Counted from the first letter of the stretch, positions 53,418 to 63,265 are shown. The stretch is 64,000 nucleotides of DNA from Martinezella lusitana (GCF_014207095.1 NZ_JACHBG010000003.1:372001-436000); one strand, 5' to 3'. The notes: generated by a model from the letters alone, not told the origin. Made by a program: numbers and translations.

Positions 53418-54623
53418 ATGAACAATCTCGGCCTTTCACCCCTGCGCGGGCTGGCAAAACTGCGCGAGGCAAAAACGCGACGGTTTTCGAGTTACGATCG
53501 TACCGGCGGCAATGATGATCGTTTCCACATCGAGCCGGGCAAGACCGAGGTGATCGCCGAACACAAAGGAGCGGGCATCATCACTCATATATGGGCGACG
53601 CTTGCCTGCGAGAGCGAGAACTTCCTGCGCAAGATCGTACTTCGCGCCTATTGGGATGGTGAGACGGAACCCAGCATTGAAACCCCGATCGGTGATTTCT
53701 TCGGTATGGGCCATGGCCGCACCGCAAATTATGCCAGCCTGCCGATGCAGGCGAGCCCGGAGGACGGCAAGGCGTTCAACTGCTATTTTCCGATGCCGTT
53801 CGGATCGCACATGAAGCTGACAGTGACGAACGAGGCCGATCACGACCTGCTGTTTTACTATTATGTCGATCTTGAACTACACGAAAAGCTGGAAGAGGGA
53901 ATGGGCCGCTTCCATGCACAATACCGGCAATCGCGGCCGCAGGGCATGAGCGAAGTAGGCCTTACCAATGAGGAATATCTCTTCGGCGGCGAGAATGTCG
54001 ACGGCAAGGAGAATTACACGATCTTGGAGGCCGAGGGTCGGGGCCACTATGTCGGCGTTCTCTACAGCGTCTATTCGCGGCGCCGCTCCGATGTATGGGA
54101 CTGGTATGGTGAGGGCGATGACATGATCTTCATCGATGGCGAGCAAGGGCTTTCCGTGTCCGATACGGTGCGGAAGCCCGAACCGCGCATCGGGCCGAAA
54201 GCGGCTTTGATCGATCCTCGGGCTGAGACCTCACCCGGCGCCAATGATGCCTGGCCACCGACGCTGCACGGAACCGGGACGGAGGATTATTTCAACACGG
54301 CGTGGTGCCCGACCCAGGAATATAGCGCACCCTATCACGGCATCATCGCCGCCGGCGGCCCGAACTGGACCGAGCCGGTGACGCTATACCGCTGGCATAT
54401 CGAGGATCCGGCCATTTTTCAGGAGCATATTCGGGTGACGATCGAGCATGGCCACGCCAATCGCCGTTCCGACGATATTTCCTCGGTCGCCTTCTGGTAT
54501 CAGGCCGAGCCGCATAAGCCGTTCGGTGCCCTTCCAGGCGTTACCGAGCGCGTTCCGACTTTTCGCCGGCCGTTCAGGGAGATGGACATCGCCGTGAAAA
54601 AAGCCAGGGGTGATCCCGGCTGA
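53418..54623 (+). CDS. DUF2961/GH172-family glycoside hydrolase-like protein
   Basis: 401 residues matching the DUF2961 family, now classed as GH172 (alpha-D-fructofuranosidases and arabinofuranosidases, including difructose dianhydride enzymes). GIITHIWATLA, WDGETEPSIETPIGDFFGMG, and the conserved GTGTEDYFNTAW region are visible; the last carries a glutamate expected in the active site, not verified here. No signal peptide, so it acts in the cytoplasm on an imported saccharide. It ends the operon after binding protein and permeases, giving a strong clue to a fructo- or arabino-oligosaccharide. Confidence 0.88.
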   Translation: MNNLGLSPLRGLAKLREAKTRRFSSYDRTGGNDDRFHIEPGKTEVIAEHKGAGIITHIWATLACESENFLRKIVLRAYWDGETEPSIETPIGDFFGMGHGRTANYASLPMQASPEDGKAFNCYFPMPFGSHMKLTVTNEADHDLLFYYYVDLELHEKLEEGMGRFHAQYRQSRPQGMSEVGLTNEEYLFGGENVDGKENYTILEAEGRGHYVGVLYSVYSRRRSDVWDWYGEGDDMIFIDGEQGLSVSDTVRKPEPRIGPKAALIDPRAETSPGANDAWPPTLHGTGTEDYFNTAWCPTQEYSAPYHGIIAAGGPNWTEPVTLYRWHIEDPAIFQEHIRVTIEHGHANRRSDDISSVAFWYQAEPHKPFGALPGVTERVPTFRRPFREMDIAVKKARGDPG

Positions 54624-54645
54624 TTTCACGGGCGTCGGCACAGCG

Positions 54646-57051
54646 TCAGGCTGCGCTTACTCCGAACGGTATGGCGGCTTCGCTACGCGTCAGGGCTTCG
54701 GCCGTTTCGATAATGGCGTGCGTGTCGATGCCGAAATGCGCATAGAGGTCGGCGATCGTGCCGGTCTGACCGAAATGCTCGACGCCGAGCGACACGGTTT
54801 TATGACCATGAACCGAGCCGAGCCAACCAAGCGTTGCCGGGTGGCCGTCTGTAACGGTGATCAGGTTAGCCGCGCGGGAAACATTGCCGAGCACCGCTTC
54901 GATGTGGCTGTGGGCGCCGAGATGCCCGTGGCGACGGGCACGTTGCGCCGCTGTCCAGCCGGCATTCAGTCGATCGGCGGAGGTGACAGCCAACACTGCT
55001 ACGTCGCCATAGGTTTCGGCCATGCTCCCTGCCGCCATCAATACCTCCGGCGCGATGCAGCCCTGATAGGCAAGCACGATGCGGGTGCGGGCTGAAGGCT
55101 TGCGCAGCCAGTAGGCTCCGTCGATCACGCCCTGCCGGAAGGCGGCGTCCTCGCGCCGCAGGGCTATCTGCTCCAACGGCCTCGTCGTCAGGCGCAGATA
55201 GATCGAGCCGCCGGTTTCGTCGCGAAGCCAGGTGCGCGGATCGTGTGTCGCGTCGCCATCACGCTGCATGTAGTCGAACGCCCAGTCCATGATGACGGAC
55301 AATTCGTCGAGATAGGCCGGTTCGAAGCTTGCCAATCCGTCCTGGCTCATGCCGATGAGCTGTGATCCGATTGATTGATGCGCGCCGCCTTCGGGTGCGA
55401 GCGTTACGCCCGACGGCGTGCCGACGATCATGAAGCGTGCGTCCTGATAGCAGGCATAGTTCAGCGCATCGAGGCCGCGGGCCACGAACGGGTCGTAGAC
55501 GGTACCGATCGGCAGCAGCCGCTCGCCGAATAGTGAGTGCGAGAGGCCGGCGGCCCCGAGCAGCAAGAAGAGGTTCATCTCGGCAATGCCGAGCTCGATA
55601 TGCTGGCCGGCCGGGCCGAACTCCCATTTCTGCGTTGAGGGAACGCGCTCGTCGCGGAATGTGTCGGGCAATTGTTCACGGGCAAAAAGACCTCGGCGGT
55701 TGACCCAGGGGCCGAGATTGGTCGAGACCGTGACATCGGGTGCGGTCGTGACGATGCGTGCGGAAATAGGATCGTCGCGTTGCGCCAGCGCGTCGAGAAT
55801 CTTGCCGAAGCCGGCCTGCGTCGACAATTCGCGATCGTCGAGGAAAATCGGCCCGACCGACGGCAGCGTGGGCGCGCTGAAGCGCCGCCTGCCTTCGGCG
55901 AAGAAGGGAACAGTCTTTAGGAAGTTGTGCACCCGCTCGGGCGAGCGGATCGCGCCGAATTTCTCCCATTCCTCCCCATGCTTGACCCCGATGCGGGTCT
56001 GGAAGGATTCCATCTGTGCCTTGGTCATCAGGCCGGCATGATTGTCCTTGTGGCCTGCCAGTGGCGTGCCCCAGCCCTTGATCGTGTAGGCCAGGAACAC
56101 CGTCGGCCGGTCATGGTCGATGCTTTCAAAAGTGCGGGTCAGCGTCTCGATGCAATGGCCGCCGAGATTATTCATGAGGTCTGAGAGTTGCTCATCGCTT
56201 CGCGCAGCAAGAAGCTCGGTAACTCCGGCTTCGCCGCCGATTTCGTCGCTGAGCCGCTTGCGCCATGCGCCGCCGCCCTGGAAGGTCAGCGCGGAATAGA
56301 GCTGGTTGGGGCAACGGTCGATCCAGCCGCGCAGCGCCTCGCCGCCGGGCTCCTTGAAAGCGGAGTGCTGGAGTGCGCCATATTTCAGCACCTTCACATC
56401 CCAGCCGAAGGCGGTGAAGATGCCCTCGATACGCTGCCACAGTCCCTCGCGCACCACGCCATCGAGGCTCTGGCGGTTATAGTCGATCACCCACCAGGTG
56501 TTACGCAGATCGTGCTTCCAGCCTTCCTGCAGGCATTCATAGATATTTCCCTCGTCCAGTTCGGCATCACCCACCAGGGCGATCATCCGCCCCGCCGGGC
56601 GATCCTTCGACCACGACTTGGCGGCGATATAGTCCTGCACGATCGAAGCAAAGGCGGTAATCGCAACGCCGAGGCCGACGGAGCCGGTGGAAAAATCGAC
56701 GTCGTCGATGTCCTTGGTGCGGCTCGGATAGGACTGCGCGCCGCCGAAGCCACGGAAATTCTGCAGCTTTTCCTGCGTCTGATTGCCCATCAGATACTGG
56801 ATACCGTGAAAGACGGGCGAGGCATGCGGCTTGACGGCGACGCGATCCTCCGGCCGCAAGACATGGAAGTAGAGCGCCGTCATGATCGAGACCAGAGACG
56901 CGGACGAGGCCTGGTGCCCACCGACCTTCACCTCGCCCTTTTCGCGCAGATGATTGGCATTGTGGATCATCCAGCATGCGTGCCAAAGAGCCTGGCGCTC
57001 CAAATCCTTCAGGCATTCCAGCTTTGCTGGCGTCAAGGACGCTCCTCTCAT
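54646..57051 (-). CDS. AceE-like thiamine-pyrophosphate 2-oxoacid dehydrogenase E1 (transketolase-like)
   Basis: 801 residues. The thiamine-diphosphate motif GDAELDEGNIYE, then a gap ending VIDYNRQSLDG, follows AceE rather than plain transketolase, and the pyrimidine-domain motif HIELGIAEMN is present, as is the C-terminal domain. Homodimeric E1 proteins of this kind oxidise pyruvate or 2-oxobutyrate with a separate E2/E3, none of which is nearby. It is divergent from an Lrp-family gene, like mdeB and mdeR in Pseudomonas putida methionine catabolism. ATG 57051 follows GGGAGAG; a TTG at 57036 is also possible. Confidence 0.88.
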   Translation of the reverse strand: MRGASLTPAKLECLKDLERQALWHACWMIHNANHLREKGEVKVGGHQASSASLVSIMTALYFHVLRPEDRVAVKPHASPVFHGIQYLMGNQTQEKLQNFRGFGGAQSYPSRTKDIDDVDFSTGSVGLGVAITAFASIVQDYIAAKSWSKDRPAGRMIALVGDAELDEGNIYECLQEGWKHDLRNTWWVIDYNRQSLDGVVREGLWQRIEGIFTAFGWDVKVLKYGALQHSAFKEPGGEALRGWIDRCPNQLYSALTFQGGGAWRKRLSDEIGGEAGVTELLAARSDEQLSDLMNNLGGHCIETLTRTFESIDHDRPTVFLAYTIKGWGTPLAGHKDNHAGLMTKAQMESFQTRIGVKHGEEWEKFGAIRSPERVHNFLKTVPFFAEGRRRFSAPTLPSVGPIFLDDRELSTQAGFGKILDALAQRDDPISARIVTTAPDVTVSTNLGPWVNRRGLFAREQLPDTFRDERVPSTQKWEFGPAGQHIELGIAEMNLFLLLGAAGLSHSLFGERLLPIGTVYDPFVARGLDALNYACYQDARFMIVGTPSGVTLAPEGGAHQSIGSQLIGMSQDGLASFEPAYLDELSVIMDWAFDYMQRDGDATHDPRTWLRDETGGSIYLRLTTRPLEQIALRREDAAFRQGVIDGAYWLRKPSARTRIVLAYQGCIAPEVLMAAGSMAETYGDVAVLAVTSADRLNAGWTAAQRARRHGHLGAHSHIEAVLGNVSRAANLITVTDGHPATLGWLGSVHGHKTVSLGVEHFGQTGTIADLYAHFGIDTHAIIETAEALTRSEAAIPFGVSAA

Positions 57052-57184
57052 CGTCGACTCTCTCCCTCATGTGTGACTTTTCCGAAATGCTACACCTGAA
57101 TTCGAGGTAAAATTGGTCTCAGTTGACCTAATCTTGGGAAAATGCGAAATCTCCTTTCGAAAAATAATCAGTTGCCGGTTAAAC

Positions 57185-57679
57185 ATGCCTACACCAAAAT
57201 CTTCGCTCGATACCGCCACCATTCGAATCCTCGATCTGTTGCAGCAGAATGCCGAAATGAGCATTTCCGAACTAGCGGAAGCGACCGGCCTTTCGGCCTC
57301 GCCCTGCTGGCGGCGTGTCAACGATCTGAAGGAGAGTGGCGTCATCAAAGGGTCGGTGGCGCTGGTCGATGCGCCAGCGCTTGGACTGGCGGTCAACGTC
57401 TTCGTACAGGTCTCGCTAAAGCAGCAGGACCGGGAATCGCTCGACGTGTTCAACGCCGCCATCAAGACCAAACCGGAAATCGTCGAGTGCTATCTTATGA
57501 CGGGGGAGGCAGACTATATGCTGCGGGTCGTGGTCGAGGACCTGATGAAGTTCCAGGCGCTCGTCGTCGATTTCCTTACCCGCATTCCGGGCGTTGCCAA
57601 TATCCGCTCGAGCTTCGCGCTCAGCCAGATCAAATATACGACGGCGCTGCCGACCGACCATCTGAAGAGCAAATCGTAG
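57185..57679 (+). CDS. Lrp/AsnC-family regulator divergent from E1 gene
   Basis: 164 residues: helix-turn-helix (TATIRILDLLQQNAEMS, ISELAEATGLSASPCWRRVNDL) and the RAM effector domain (VNVFVQVSLKQQDRE, VVECYLMTGEADYMLRVVV in outline). The ATG at 57185 is the family-typical start. It faces the AceE-like E1 gene across 133 bases and is likely to activate it in response to an amino acid. Confidence 0.92.
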   Translation: MPTPKSSLDTATIRILDLLQQNAEMSISELAEATGLSASPCWRRVNDLKESGVIKGSVALVDAPALGLAVNVFVQVSLKQQDRESLDVFNAAIKTKPEIVECYLMTGEADYMLRVVVEDLMKFQALVVDFLTRIPGVANIRSSFALSQIKYTTALPTDHLKSKS

Positions 57680-57743
57680 CGCGTTGAAACCAGATAGCTG
57701 TGCCGATTTCATTCAGGGAAAATGACAGCTGAGATTATTCGGA

Positions 57744-58184
57744 TTATCGCGACTCGCGGTCGATATCCCGCCTCAGCACCACCGCGGTTGTGATGTCTTC
57801 AACGGTCTCGTGGCTGGCGATCAAGTCGCGGACCTGGTTGAGGTCGTTGATCGATGCCGCCTCCAGTTCGACGACCAGATCGAGCTGACCGCTCACCGAC
57901 GAAACGCGCTTTACCTCGGTGTGTCGTGCGAGCAGGTCAAGTAGGTGGAGCGCCGGTGTGCGCTTGAGGCTGACGAGAAGGATCGCGCGAATGACGTTCG
58001 CGTCGATCTCGCCAATGTCGGCGCGATAGCCTCGAATGACGCCGCTGCGCTCGAGGTTGGTAACGCGTTCGCTCGTTGCGCTTCTCGACAGGCCGATCCG
58101 CCCGGCCAGGGCCTTGACCGCGATGCGCGCTTCCCTCGACAGGATTTCGAGTATTTCCCGATCTTTGGCGTCAAGGTCACGCAT
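57744..58184 (-). CDS. Lrp/AsnC-family regulator divergent from the aminotransferase fusion
   Basis: 146 residues. Canonical start MRDLDAKDREILEILSREARI, helix-turn-helix VKALAGRIGLSRSATSERVTNL, and the RAM domain with VSSVSGQLDLVVELEA. The longer frame upstream of 58184 overlaps the phased repeats and is discarded. It is divergent from the APH-M23-aminotransferase gene and probably regulates it through the repeats at 58223-58280. Confidence 0.92.
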   Translation of the reverse strand: MRDLDAKDREILEILSREARIAVKALAGRIGLSRSATSERVTNLERSGVIRGYRADIGEIDANVIRAILLVSLKRTPALHLLDLLARHTEVKRVSSVSGQLDLVVELEAASINDLNQVRDLIASHETVEDITTAVVLRRDIDRESR

Positions 58185-58222
58185 GGTCTTCTCGCTTTGA
58201 GGCCGGACATCTGTCGGCATAT

Positions 58223-58280
58223 TCCGACAGTGTGCCGGTTCTATCCGACAGGATACTTGCTTGATCCGGCAGGATACTTG
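58223..58280. promoter_or_regulatory. Three 21-bp-phased repeats between Lrp gene and aminotransferase fusion
   Basis: TCCGACAG begins at 58223 and 58244, and TCCGGCAG at 58265, exactly 21 bases (two helical turns) apart; the last two copies extend to ATCCGACAGGATACTTG and ATCCGGCAGGATACTTG (16 of 17 identical). All copies lie on one face of the helix, as expected for cooperative binding of the adjacent Lrp-type regulator. Confidence 0.65.
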
Positions 58281-58344
58281 ATGCCTGAAAACCAATTGCA
58301 TGCCAAGCTATCGGAAAGAAAAATAGCTTGGAAAAACAACAACT

Positions 58345-61300
58345 ATGACTGATCTCTCCCATCCGGCTCCTCAACTGTCCGCAGGCGATGCCGAGAGGCT
58401 CGCCAAGGAAATATTCGGCGTCACGGCCAAGGCCTCGCCGCTCGACAGCGAGCGCGACCGCAACTATCGATTGAAGACGGAGGCCGATGCCGGCTGGATC
58501 CTGAAGATCGTCAACTCCAGCGAACCGAGGATCGAAAGCGAGTTTCAGACTGCTCTTCTCAATCATCTTGCCGCCGCCAATTCGGAGCTTGTGGTTCCGC
58601 ATCTGAAGCCCAGTCTCTCCGGCGACTTTCTGGCCTCCACGACGGCTCCGAATGGCGAGACCCATGCCTTGCGCCTGGTCGGCTGGCTGGTCGGGACGCC
58701 GCTTGCCGAGGTCGGCAGAACGATCGATTTGATGCGCAGCCTCGGCCGTTCGCTCGGGGAACTTGATCGGGCGCTGCAGGGCTTCATTCATCCAGGCGCC
58801 CTGCGCGAACTGGATTGGGATCTGCGCCATGCGGCGCGGGCGCGGTCTCGCCTGCATTTTGTCCGCGACGAAGCAAGGCGGGCAATCCTCGAACGCTTTA
58901 TCGAGCGCTTTGAAACTCTCGTCGAGCCCAAGCTCTCGCGGTTGCGCGCGCAGGTCATCCACAATGATGCCAACGACTGGAATGTGCTGGTCGACGAGCA
59001 CAACAATCAGAGAATTTCGGGTGTTATCGATTTCGGCGATGCCGTCCACACCGTTCTCGTCGCCGAAGTGGCCATTGCCTGCGCCTACTCGATCCTGGAT
59101 ATGGAGGATCCGATCGGTGCGGCTGCGGCTCTCGCCGCCGGATTCCATGAGAAATATCCGCTGCAGTCCGAAGAGATCGACATCCTGTTCGACCTCATCG
59201 CTATGCGTCTGGTGACGAGTGTCACCTTCTCCGCTTCCCGCCACGACCAGACCGACGACAATCCCTATCTGGCGATCAGCGAAGCGCCGGCATGGCGTCT
59301 GCTTGAGAAGATGGATGCCATGAATCCGCGCTTTGCCACTGCCGTTTTGCGCAAGGCATGCGGTTTCGATGCAGTCGACGGAGCCGGCGCGGTCCGCCGT
59401 TGGATCGCCGACAACAGCAAGAGCTTTGCCGATATCGTCCGCCCGGCGGCCGCCACGATGAGCAAGGCGATCGTCCCTTATGGCGACGCGTCGCATGTCA
59501 TGACCGTGGCATCGGCGGAACAACGCCCGCAGGAAGCGACCAAATGGTGGACGGACTTTGCCAAGCAGCACAAGATAGAACTCGGCGTCGGTTCCTGGGG
59601 TGAGAAGAGAACCGTTTATACGGACAAGGCCTTTGAATCGCGGTTCATCGAGGGCAAGCGACGCATCCATCATCTCGGCGTCGATCTGTTCATGCCTGCC
59701 GGAACACCACTTTACACTCCCGTGGCAGGTATTGTCAGAAGTGTCGAGATCGAACACGAACCGCTTGGCTATGGCGGCCTTATCGCGCTCGAACATGCCC
59801 CCGAAGGCTGCCCGACCTTCGTTACGCTTTGGGGTCACATGGCGCATGAAGCGCTCGGCCGACTGAAGCCCGGCCAACGCCTGGAAGCCGGTGATCTCGT
59901 CGGCTATATGGGCGATATTCACGAAAACGGCGGCTGGACTCCTCATCTGCACTTCCAGATTTCGACCGACACCGCGCTGACGGCGACGGAGATTCTGGGC
60001 GTCGGTGAATCCGCCTATCTCGACGTCTGGGCCGAACTTTTCCCGGACGCGTCGGCTCTTGCCGGTCTGCCACCCGAGACTTTCACTCGGGATGGTCGGA
60101 CGAGAGAGGAATTGATCGCCAAGCGCAAGGAATTGCTGCTGCCCAATCTTTCCATCTCTTATTCCGAGCCGATCAAGTTCGTCCGCGGCGATGGTGTCTG
60201 GCTGATCGACAATTACGGCAGGGCCTATCTCGATTGCTTCAACAACGTCTGCCATCTCGGACACGCGCATCCCGATGTCGTCGAAGCGCTGTCCCGTCAG
60301 GCCGGGCTGCTCAATACCAATACACGCTACCTGCACGATAACATCGTCGAGTATGCGGAGCGCCTGACCGCGACATTGCCTGAGGGCTTGTCGGTTGCGT
60401 CCTTTGCCTGCTCGGGGAGCGAGGCCAACAGCCTGATGCTTCGCATGGCGCGCAACCACACCGGACGCAACGACGCGATCGTCGTCGACTGGGCCTATCA
60501 TGGCACGACGCAGGAGCTGATCGATCTCAGTCCGTACAAGTACAAGCGCAAGGGCGGCAAGGGACGTCCGGAGCATGTCCATGAAGCGGTCATTCCGGAT
60601 AGCTATCGTGCTCCGGAGGAGTGGCCGGCCGAAGAACATGGCAAGCGTTTTGCCGAAAGCGTTGCCGAACAGATCGAAAGCATGCGCAAGAAGGGGCGGG
60701 CTCCCGCATTCTTCATGGCTGAATCGATCCCGAGTGTTGCCGGTCAGGTCTTCTTTCCCGATGGATATCTGAAGGAAGTCTATGCCATGGTGCGTTCGGC
60801 GGGCGGTCTTTGCCTTGCCGATGAAGTGCAGGTCGGCTTCGGCCGCGTCGGCAGCCATTGGTGGGCTTTCGAAACTCAGGGCGTGGTTCCAGACGTCGTG
60901 TCTATGGGCAAGCCGATCGGTAATGGCCACCCGATGTCCGCGATCGTCACGACACGCGAGCTTGCGGACAGCTTCAACAACGGGATGGAGTATTTCAACA
61001 CCTTTGCCGGTAATCCCGTGTCCTGCGCCGTAGGGTTGGCGGTCCTTGACGTGATCGAGCGGGACAAGTTGCGCGAGAATGCCTTCAATGTCGGCAACTA
61101 CCTGCTCGATGGCTTCCGCAAGATGCAGGATCGCTTCGACATCATCGGCGACGTGCGCGGCCTTGGCCTCTTCCTCGGGATAGAGCTGGTCACCGACCGC
61201 AAGACAAAGGTGCCTGCAACGGATCTCGCGCGAAAGATCAATGACGGCGCGAGAGAGCGCGGCATCCTGATGGGAACCGAAGGGCCGCACGACAACGTCC

Positions 61301-61392
61301 TGAAGATGCGCCCATCCATGATCTTCAGCCAGGCAAACGCCGATCATCTGCTCGATGTTTTGAGTGCAAGCTTCGAAGCCGCACTGAGATAG
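58345..61392 (+). CDS. Fusion: APH-type kinase, M23 peptidase-like domain, class III aminotransferase
   Basis: 1015 residues in three parts. About 1-340: aminoglycoside-phosphotransferase-like kinase with [15 protein letters not shown] near residue 205 and VIDFGDA near 228. About 420-560: M23/LytM-like domain with [12 protein letters not shown] (near 441) and PHLHFQ (near 534), so the zinc ligands appear present although no signal peptide exists. About 590-1015: class III aminotransferase/phospholyase fold, [10 protein letters not shown] near 689, DEVQVGFGR near 825 and the PLP lysine in [11 protein letters not shown] near 856. In animals the homologous kinase and phospholyase handle hydroxylysine or phosphoethanolamine, so phosphorylation then elimination of an amino alcohol is the likely chemistry. 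Lrp control and the following amino-acid importer support amine catabolism. Confidence 0.92.
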   Translation: MTDLSHPAPQLSAGDAERLAKEIFGVTAKASPLDSERDRNYRLKTEADAGWILKIVNSSEPRIESEFQTALLNHLAAANSELVVPHLKPSLSGDFLASTTAPNGETHALRLVGWLVGTPLAEVGRTIDLMRSLGRSLGELDRALQGFIHPGALRELDWDLRHAARARSRLHFVRDEARRAILERFIERFETLVEPKLSRLRAQVIHNDANDWNVLVDEHNNQRISGVIDFGDAVHTVLVAEVAIACAYSILDMEDPIGAAAALAAGFHEKYPLQSEEIDILFDLIAMRLVTSVTFSASRHDQTDDNPYLAISEAPAWRLLEKMDAMNPRFATAVLRKACGFDAVDGAGAVRRWIADNSKSFADIVRPAAATMSKAIVPYGDASHVMTVASAEQRPQEATKWWTDFAKQHKIELGVGSWGEKRTVYTDKAFESRFIEGKRRIHHLGVDLFMPAGTPLYTPVAGIVRSVEIEHEPLGYGGLIALEHAPEGCPTFVTLWGHMAHEALGRLKPGQRLEAGDLVGYMGDIHENGGWTPHLHFQISTDTALTATEILGVGESAYLDVWAELFPDASALAGLPPETFTRDGRTREELIAKRKELLLPNLSISYSEPIKFVRGDGVWLIDNYGRAYLDCFNNVCHLGHAHPDVVEALSRQAGLLNTNTRYLHDNIVEYAERLTATLPEGLSVASFACSGSEANSLMLRMARNHTGRNDAIVVDWAYHGTTQELIDLSPYKYKRKGGKGRPEHVHEAVIPDSYRAPEEWPAEEHGKRFAESVAEQIESMRKKGRAPAFFMAESIPSVAGQVFFPDGYLKEVYAMVRSAGGLCLADEVQVGFGRVGSHWWAFETQGVVPDVVSMGKPIGNGHPMSAIVTTRELADSFNNGMEYFNTFAGNPVSCAVGLAVLDVIERDKLRENAFNVGNYLLDGFRKMQDRFDIIGDVRGLGLFLGIELVTDRKTKVPATDLARKINDGARERGILMGTEGPHDNVLKMRPSMIFSQANADHLLDVLSASFEAALR

Positions 61393-61417
61393 TTTGTAGC
61401 ACATCGGCAGGCCATCA

Positions 61418-61464
61418 AAAAGGCCGCACCCCCGCTCCAGCAATGGTCGGGGGTGCGGCCTTTT
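61418..61464 (+). terminator. Strong rho-independent terminator after the aminotransferase fusion
   Basis: AAAAGGCCGCACCCCCG at 61418-61434 and CGGGGGTGCGGCCTTTT at 61448-61464 form a perfect 17-bp stem with a 13-base loop, ending in TTTT. It is 26 bases after the stop codon. It separates the fusion gene from the following importer operon. Confidence 0.9.
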
Positions 61465-61753
61465 ACGTTTCAGGTGGCCAAGCGCAGACCTTGTCGCTAC
61501 CGCTTCGGCCGTGCGATCGGCTGCATCGAAATATGTGGGGACCTCCATTTTGCGCGGCCCATCTCGTCTGCTCTCGGCTGACGATGGCACCGCGAAAATC
61601 ACCGGCCGACACAATGCCGGTCAGTTCCGGCAATGTGTCAGGTACGCTGACACCTTGCTTGGTGCTTGCCAAAAATGGCTATGCAAAACTCTGATGGTGA
61701 AGGTTGCTGGGAAACCGACAAAACGAAACAAAATACCAACAGAGGAAACTGAC
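61465..61753. promoter_or_regulatory. Promoter region of the polar amino-acid importer
   Basis: 289 bases between the terminator and the next gene. No supported gene. A promoter must lie here because of the terminator, but no convincing -35/-10 pair was identified. AGAGGAAAC at 61741-61749 is the ribosome-binding site for the GTG start at 61754. Confidence 0.4.
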
Positions 61754-62542
61754 GTGTTCAAACACAAACTTACAAATCTGATCGCTGCGGCGGCCGTTGC
61801 GATCACGGCGACATTTTCCCTATCGCATGCTCGTGCTGACGAGTTGGCGACGCTGAAGGACTCTGGCGAACTGCGCGTCGCTATGAGCGGCCAGTATCCG
61901 CCGTTTAGCTTCACGAACGATCAGAACCAGGTCGTCGGTTTCGACGCGTCGATCGGCGAGGCCATTGCCGAGCGTCTGGGCGTCAAGGCCAAAATCATCA
62001 CGACGCCCTTTGACGGGATCATCGCAGGCCTCCTGGCGAAAAAGTACGACGCCGTCGTCGCGTCGATGACCATCACGCCGGAGCGCGAAAAGGCCGTAGA
62101 CTTCGTCGGCCCTTACTATCACGCCGGCAGAGCGATCGTCGTGAAGGCAGATTCCTCCATCCAGAAGCTGGAAGACCTCAACGGTAAGATCGTCGGCGTC
62201 ACGCTCGGCGACGCGCATGAAAAGTGGGCGAAGGCCCAGGGCAACCTGACGGTCCGCTCCTACAAGGGCCTTCCCGAAATGCTCGTCGATCTCGACGCCG
62301 GCCGCATCAACGCTCTCGTGATGGACAGCGTTCCGGTCATGGTCGCCGTCAAGGAAACCGGCCAGAAGATCCGCATTCTCGATACGCCGAACATCGAAGG
62401 CGGCCGTGTCGCTCTTGGTATCGCGATCCGCAAGAACAATCCGGAACTCAAGGCAAAGATGCAGAAGGTTCTCGAGGACATGCTCGCCGACGGCGCATAT
62501 GAAAAGATCTCGATGAAATGGATCGGTAGCGATATTCGCTAA
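61754..62542 (+). CDS. Polar amino-acid ABC substrate-binding protein
   Basis: 262 residues of the SBP_bac_3 family. The start is GTG at 61754, with AGAGG at proper spacing and a signal peptide (LIAAAAVAITATFSLSHA) following. ELATLKDSGELRVAMSGQYPPFSF, VVGFDASIGEAIAERLGV and TITPEREKAVDFVGPYY are canonical. It begins an importer of two permeases and an ATPase. Confidence 0.93.
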   Translation: MFKHKLTNLIAAAAVAITATFSLSHARADELATLKDSGELRVAMSGQYPPFSFTNDQNQVVGFDASIGEAIAERLGVKAKIITTPFDGIIAGLLAKKYDAVVASMTITPEREKAVDFVGPYYHAGRAIVVKADSSIQKLEDLNGKIVGVTLGDAHEKWAKAQGNLTVRSYKGLPEMLVDLDAGRINALVMDSVPVMVAVKETGQKIRILDTPNIEGGRVALGIAIRKNNPELKAKMQKVLEDMLADGAYEKISMKWIGSDIR

Positions 62543-62607
62543 CTGGCATTTCGGTGTGGGTCGGATATGTCTCCGGCCCATTCACTATGACTTTTCGGAG
62601 CGTTTCT

Positions 62608-63255
62608 ATGGATTTGGCGCTAATGCAGCGCGTCCTCCCGTTTTTTCTGGAGGCCGCGTGGGTGACATTGAGTATTTCCGTCCTCGCTATCCTGCTTGGC
62701 TTCTGCATCGCAGTTATCCTGGTAGCGGGCCGGCTGTCGGATTTCTTCGTCGCTCGATGGTTTTCGCGGGCTTATGTTAGTGTGTTTCGAGGTACGCCCT
62801 GTCTCGTGCAACTGTTCGTCCTTTATTTCGGCGGCCCGCAAATCGGGCTGGAACTTGAGCCATATTCGGCCGGCGTCATTGGTCTTGCCCTCAACATCGG
62901 CGCCTATATGGCCGAGTCCATTCGCGGCGCCATCATCAATGTCGATCGCGGGCAGGCAGAAGCAGCGCGTTCGATCGGTTTCGGTCGCGGCCAAACGCTG
63001 TGGCTGGTGACCCTGCCGCAGGCGGCGCGCCTGATGATCAGGCCGCTCGGCGTGAATGCCGTTGCCTTGATCAAGGGATCGGCTCTGGTATCGACGATTT
63101 CGGTTATCGAGCTCACCTATACTGCTCAGCGCTTCATCAGCTCGACTTACAAGCCCTTCGAAATCTTCGCTGTATCCGCCGCGATTTACATCGTGATGGT
63201 CTACGCGGTTCGGTTCCTCGTCGATCGCCTCGATCAGCATTTCGCGCCAAGGTGA
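62608..63255 (+). CDS. Polar amino-acid ABC permease, first subunit
   Basis: 215 residues of the HisM/GlnP family: membrane helix AAWVTLSISVLAILLGFCIAV, VSVFRGTPCLVQLFVLYFG, and the EAA-like RGQAEAARSIGFGRGQTLWLVTLPQAARL. The start at 62608 follows CGGAG at 7 bases; the longer frame adds 18 atypical residues. The second permease begins 10 bases later. Confidence 0.93.
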   Translation: MDLALMQRVLPFFLEAAWVTLSISVLAILLGFCIAVILVAGRLSDFFVARWFSRAYVSVFRGTPCLVQLFVLYFGGPQIGLELEPYSAGVIGLALNIGAYMAESIRGAIINVDRGQAEAARSIGFGRGQTLWLVTLPQAARLMIRPLGVNAVALIKGSALVSTISVIELTYTAQRFISSTYKPFEIFAVSAAIYIVMVYAVRFLVDRLDQHFAPR

Positions 63256-63265
63256 GGATGCCCAT

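Noticed and set aside
58177..61614. Very long open frame (1145 codons) on the minus strand opposite the aminotransferase fusion
   Set aside because: It is an antisense shadow of a high-GC gene; its translation is rich in His, Arg and Asp with no recognisable domain, while the plus-strand frame contains intact kinase, M23 and PLP motifs.
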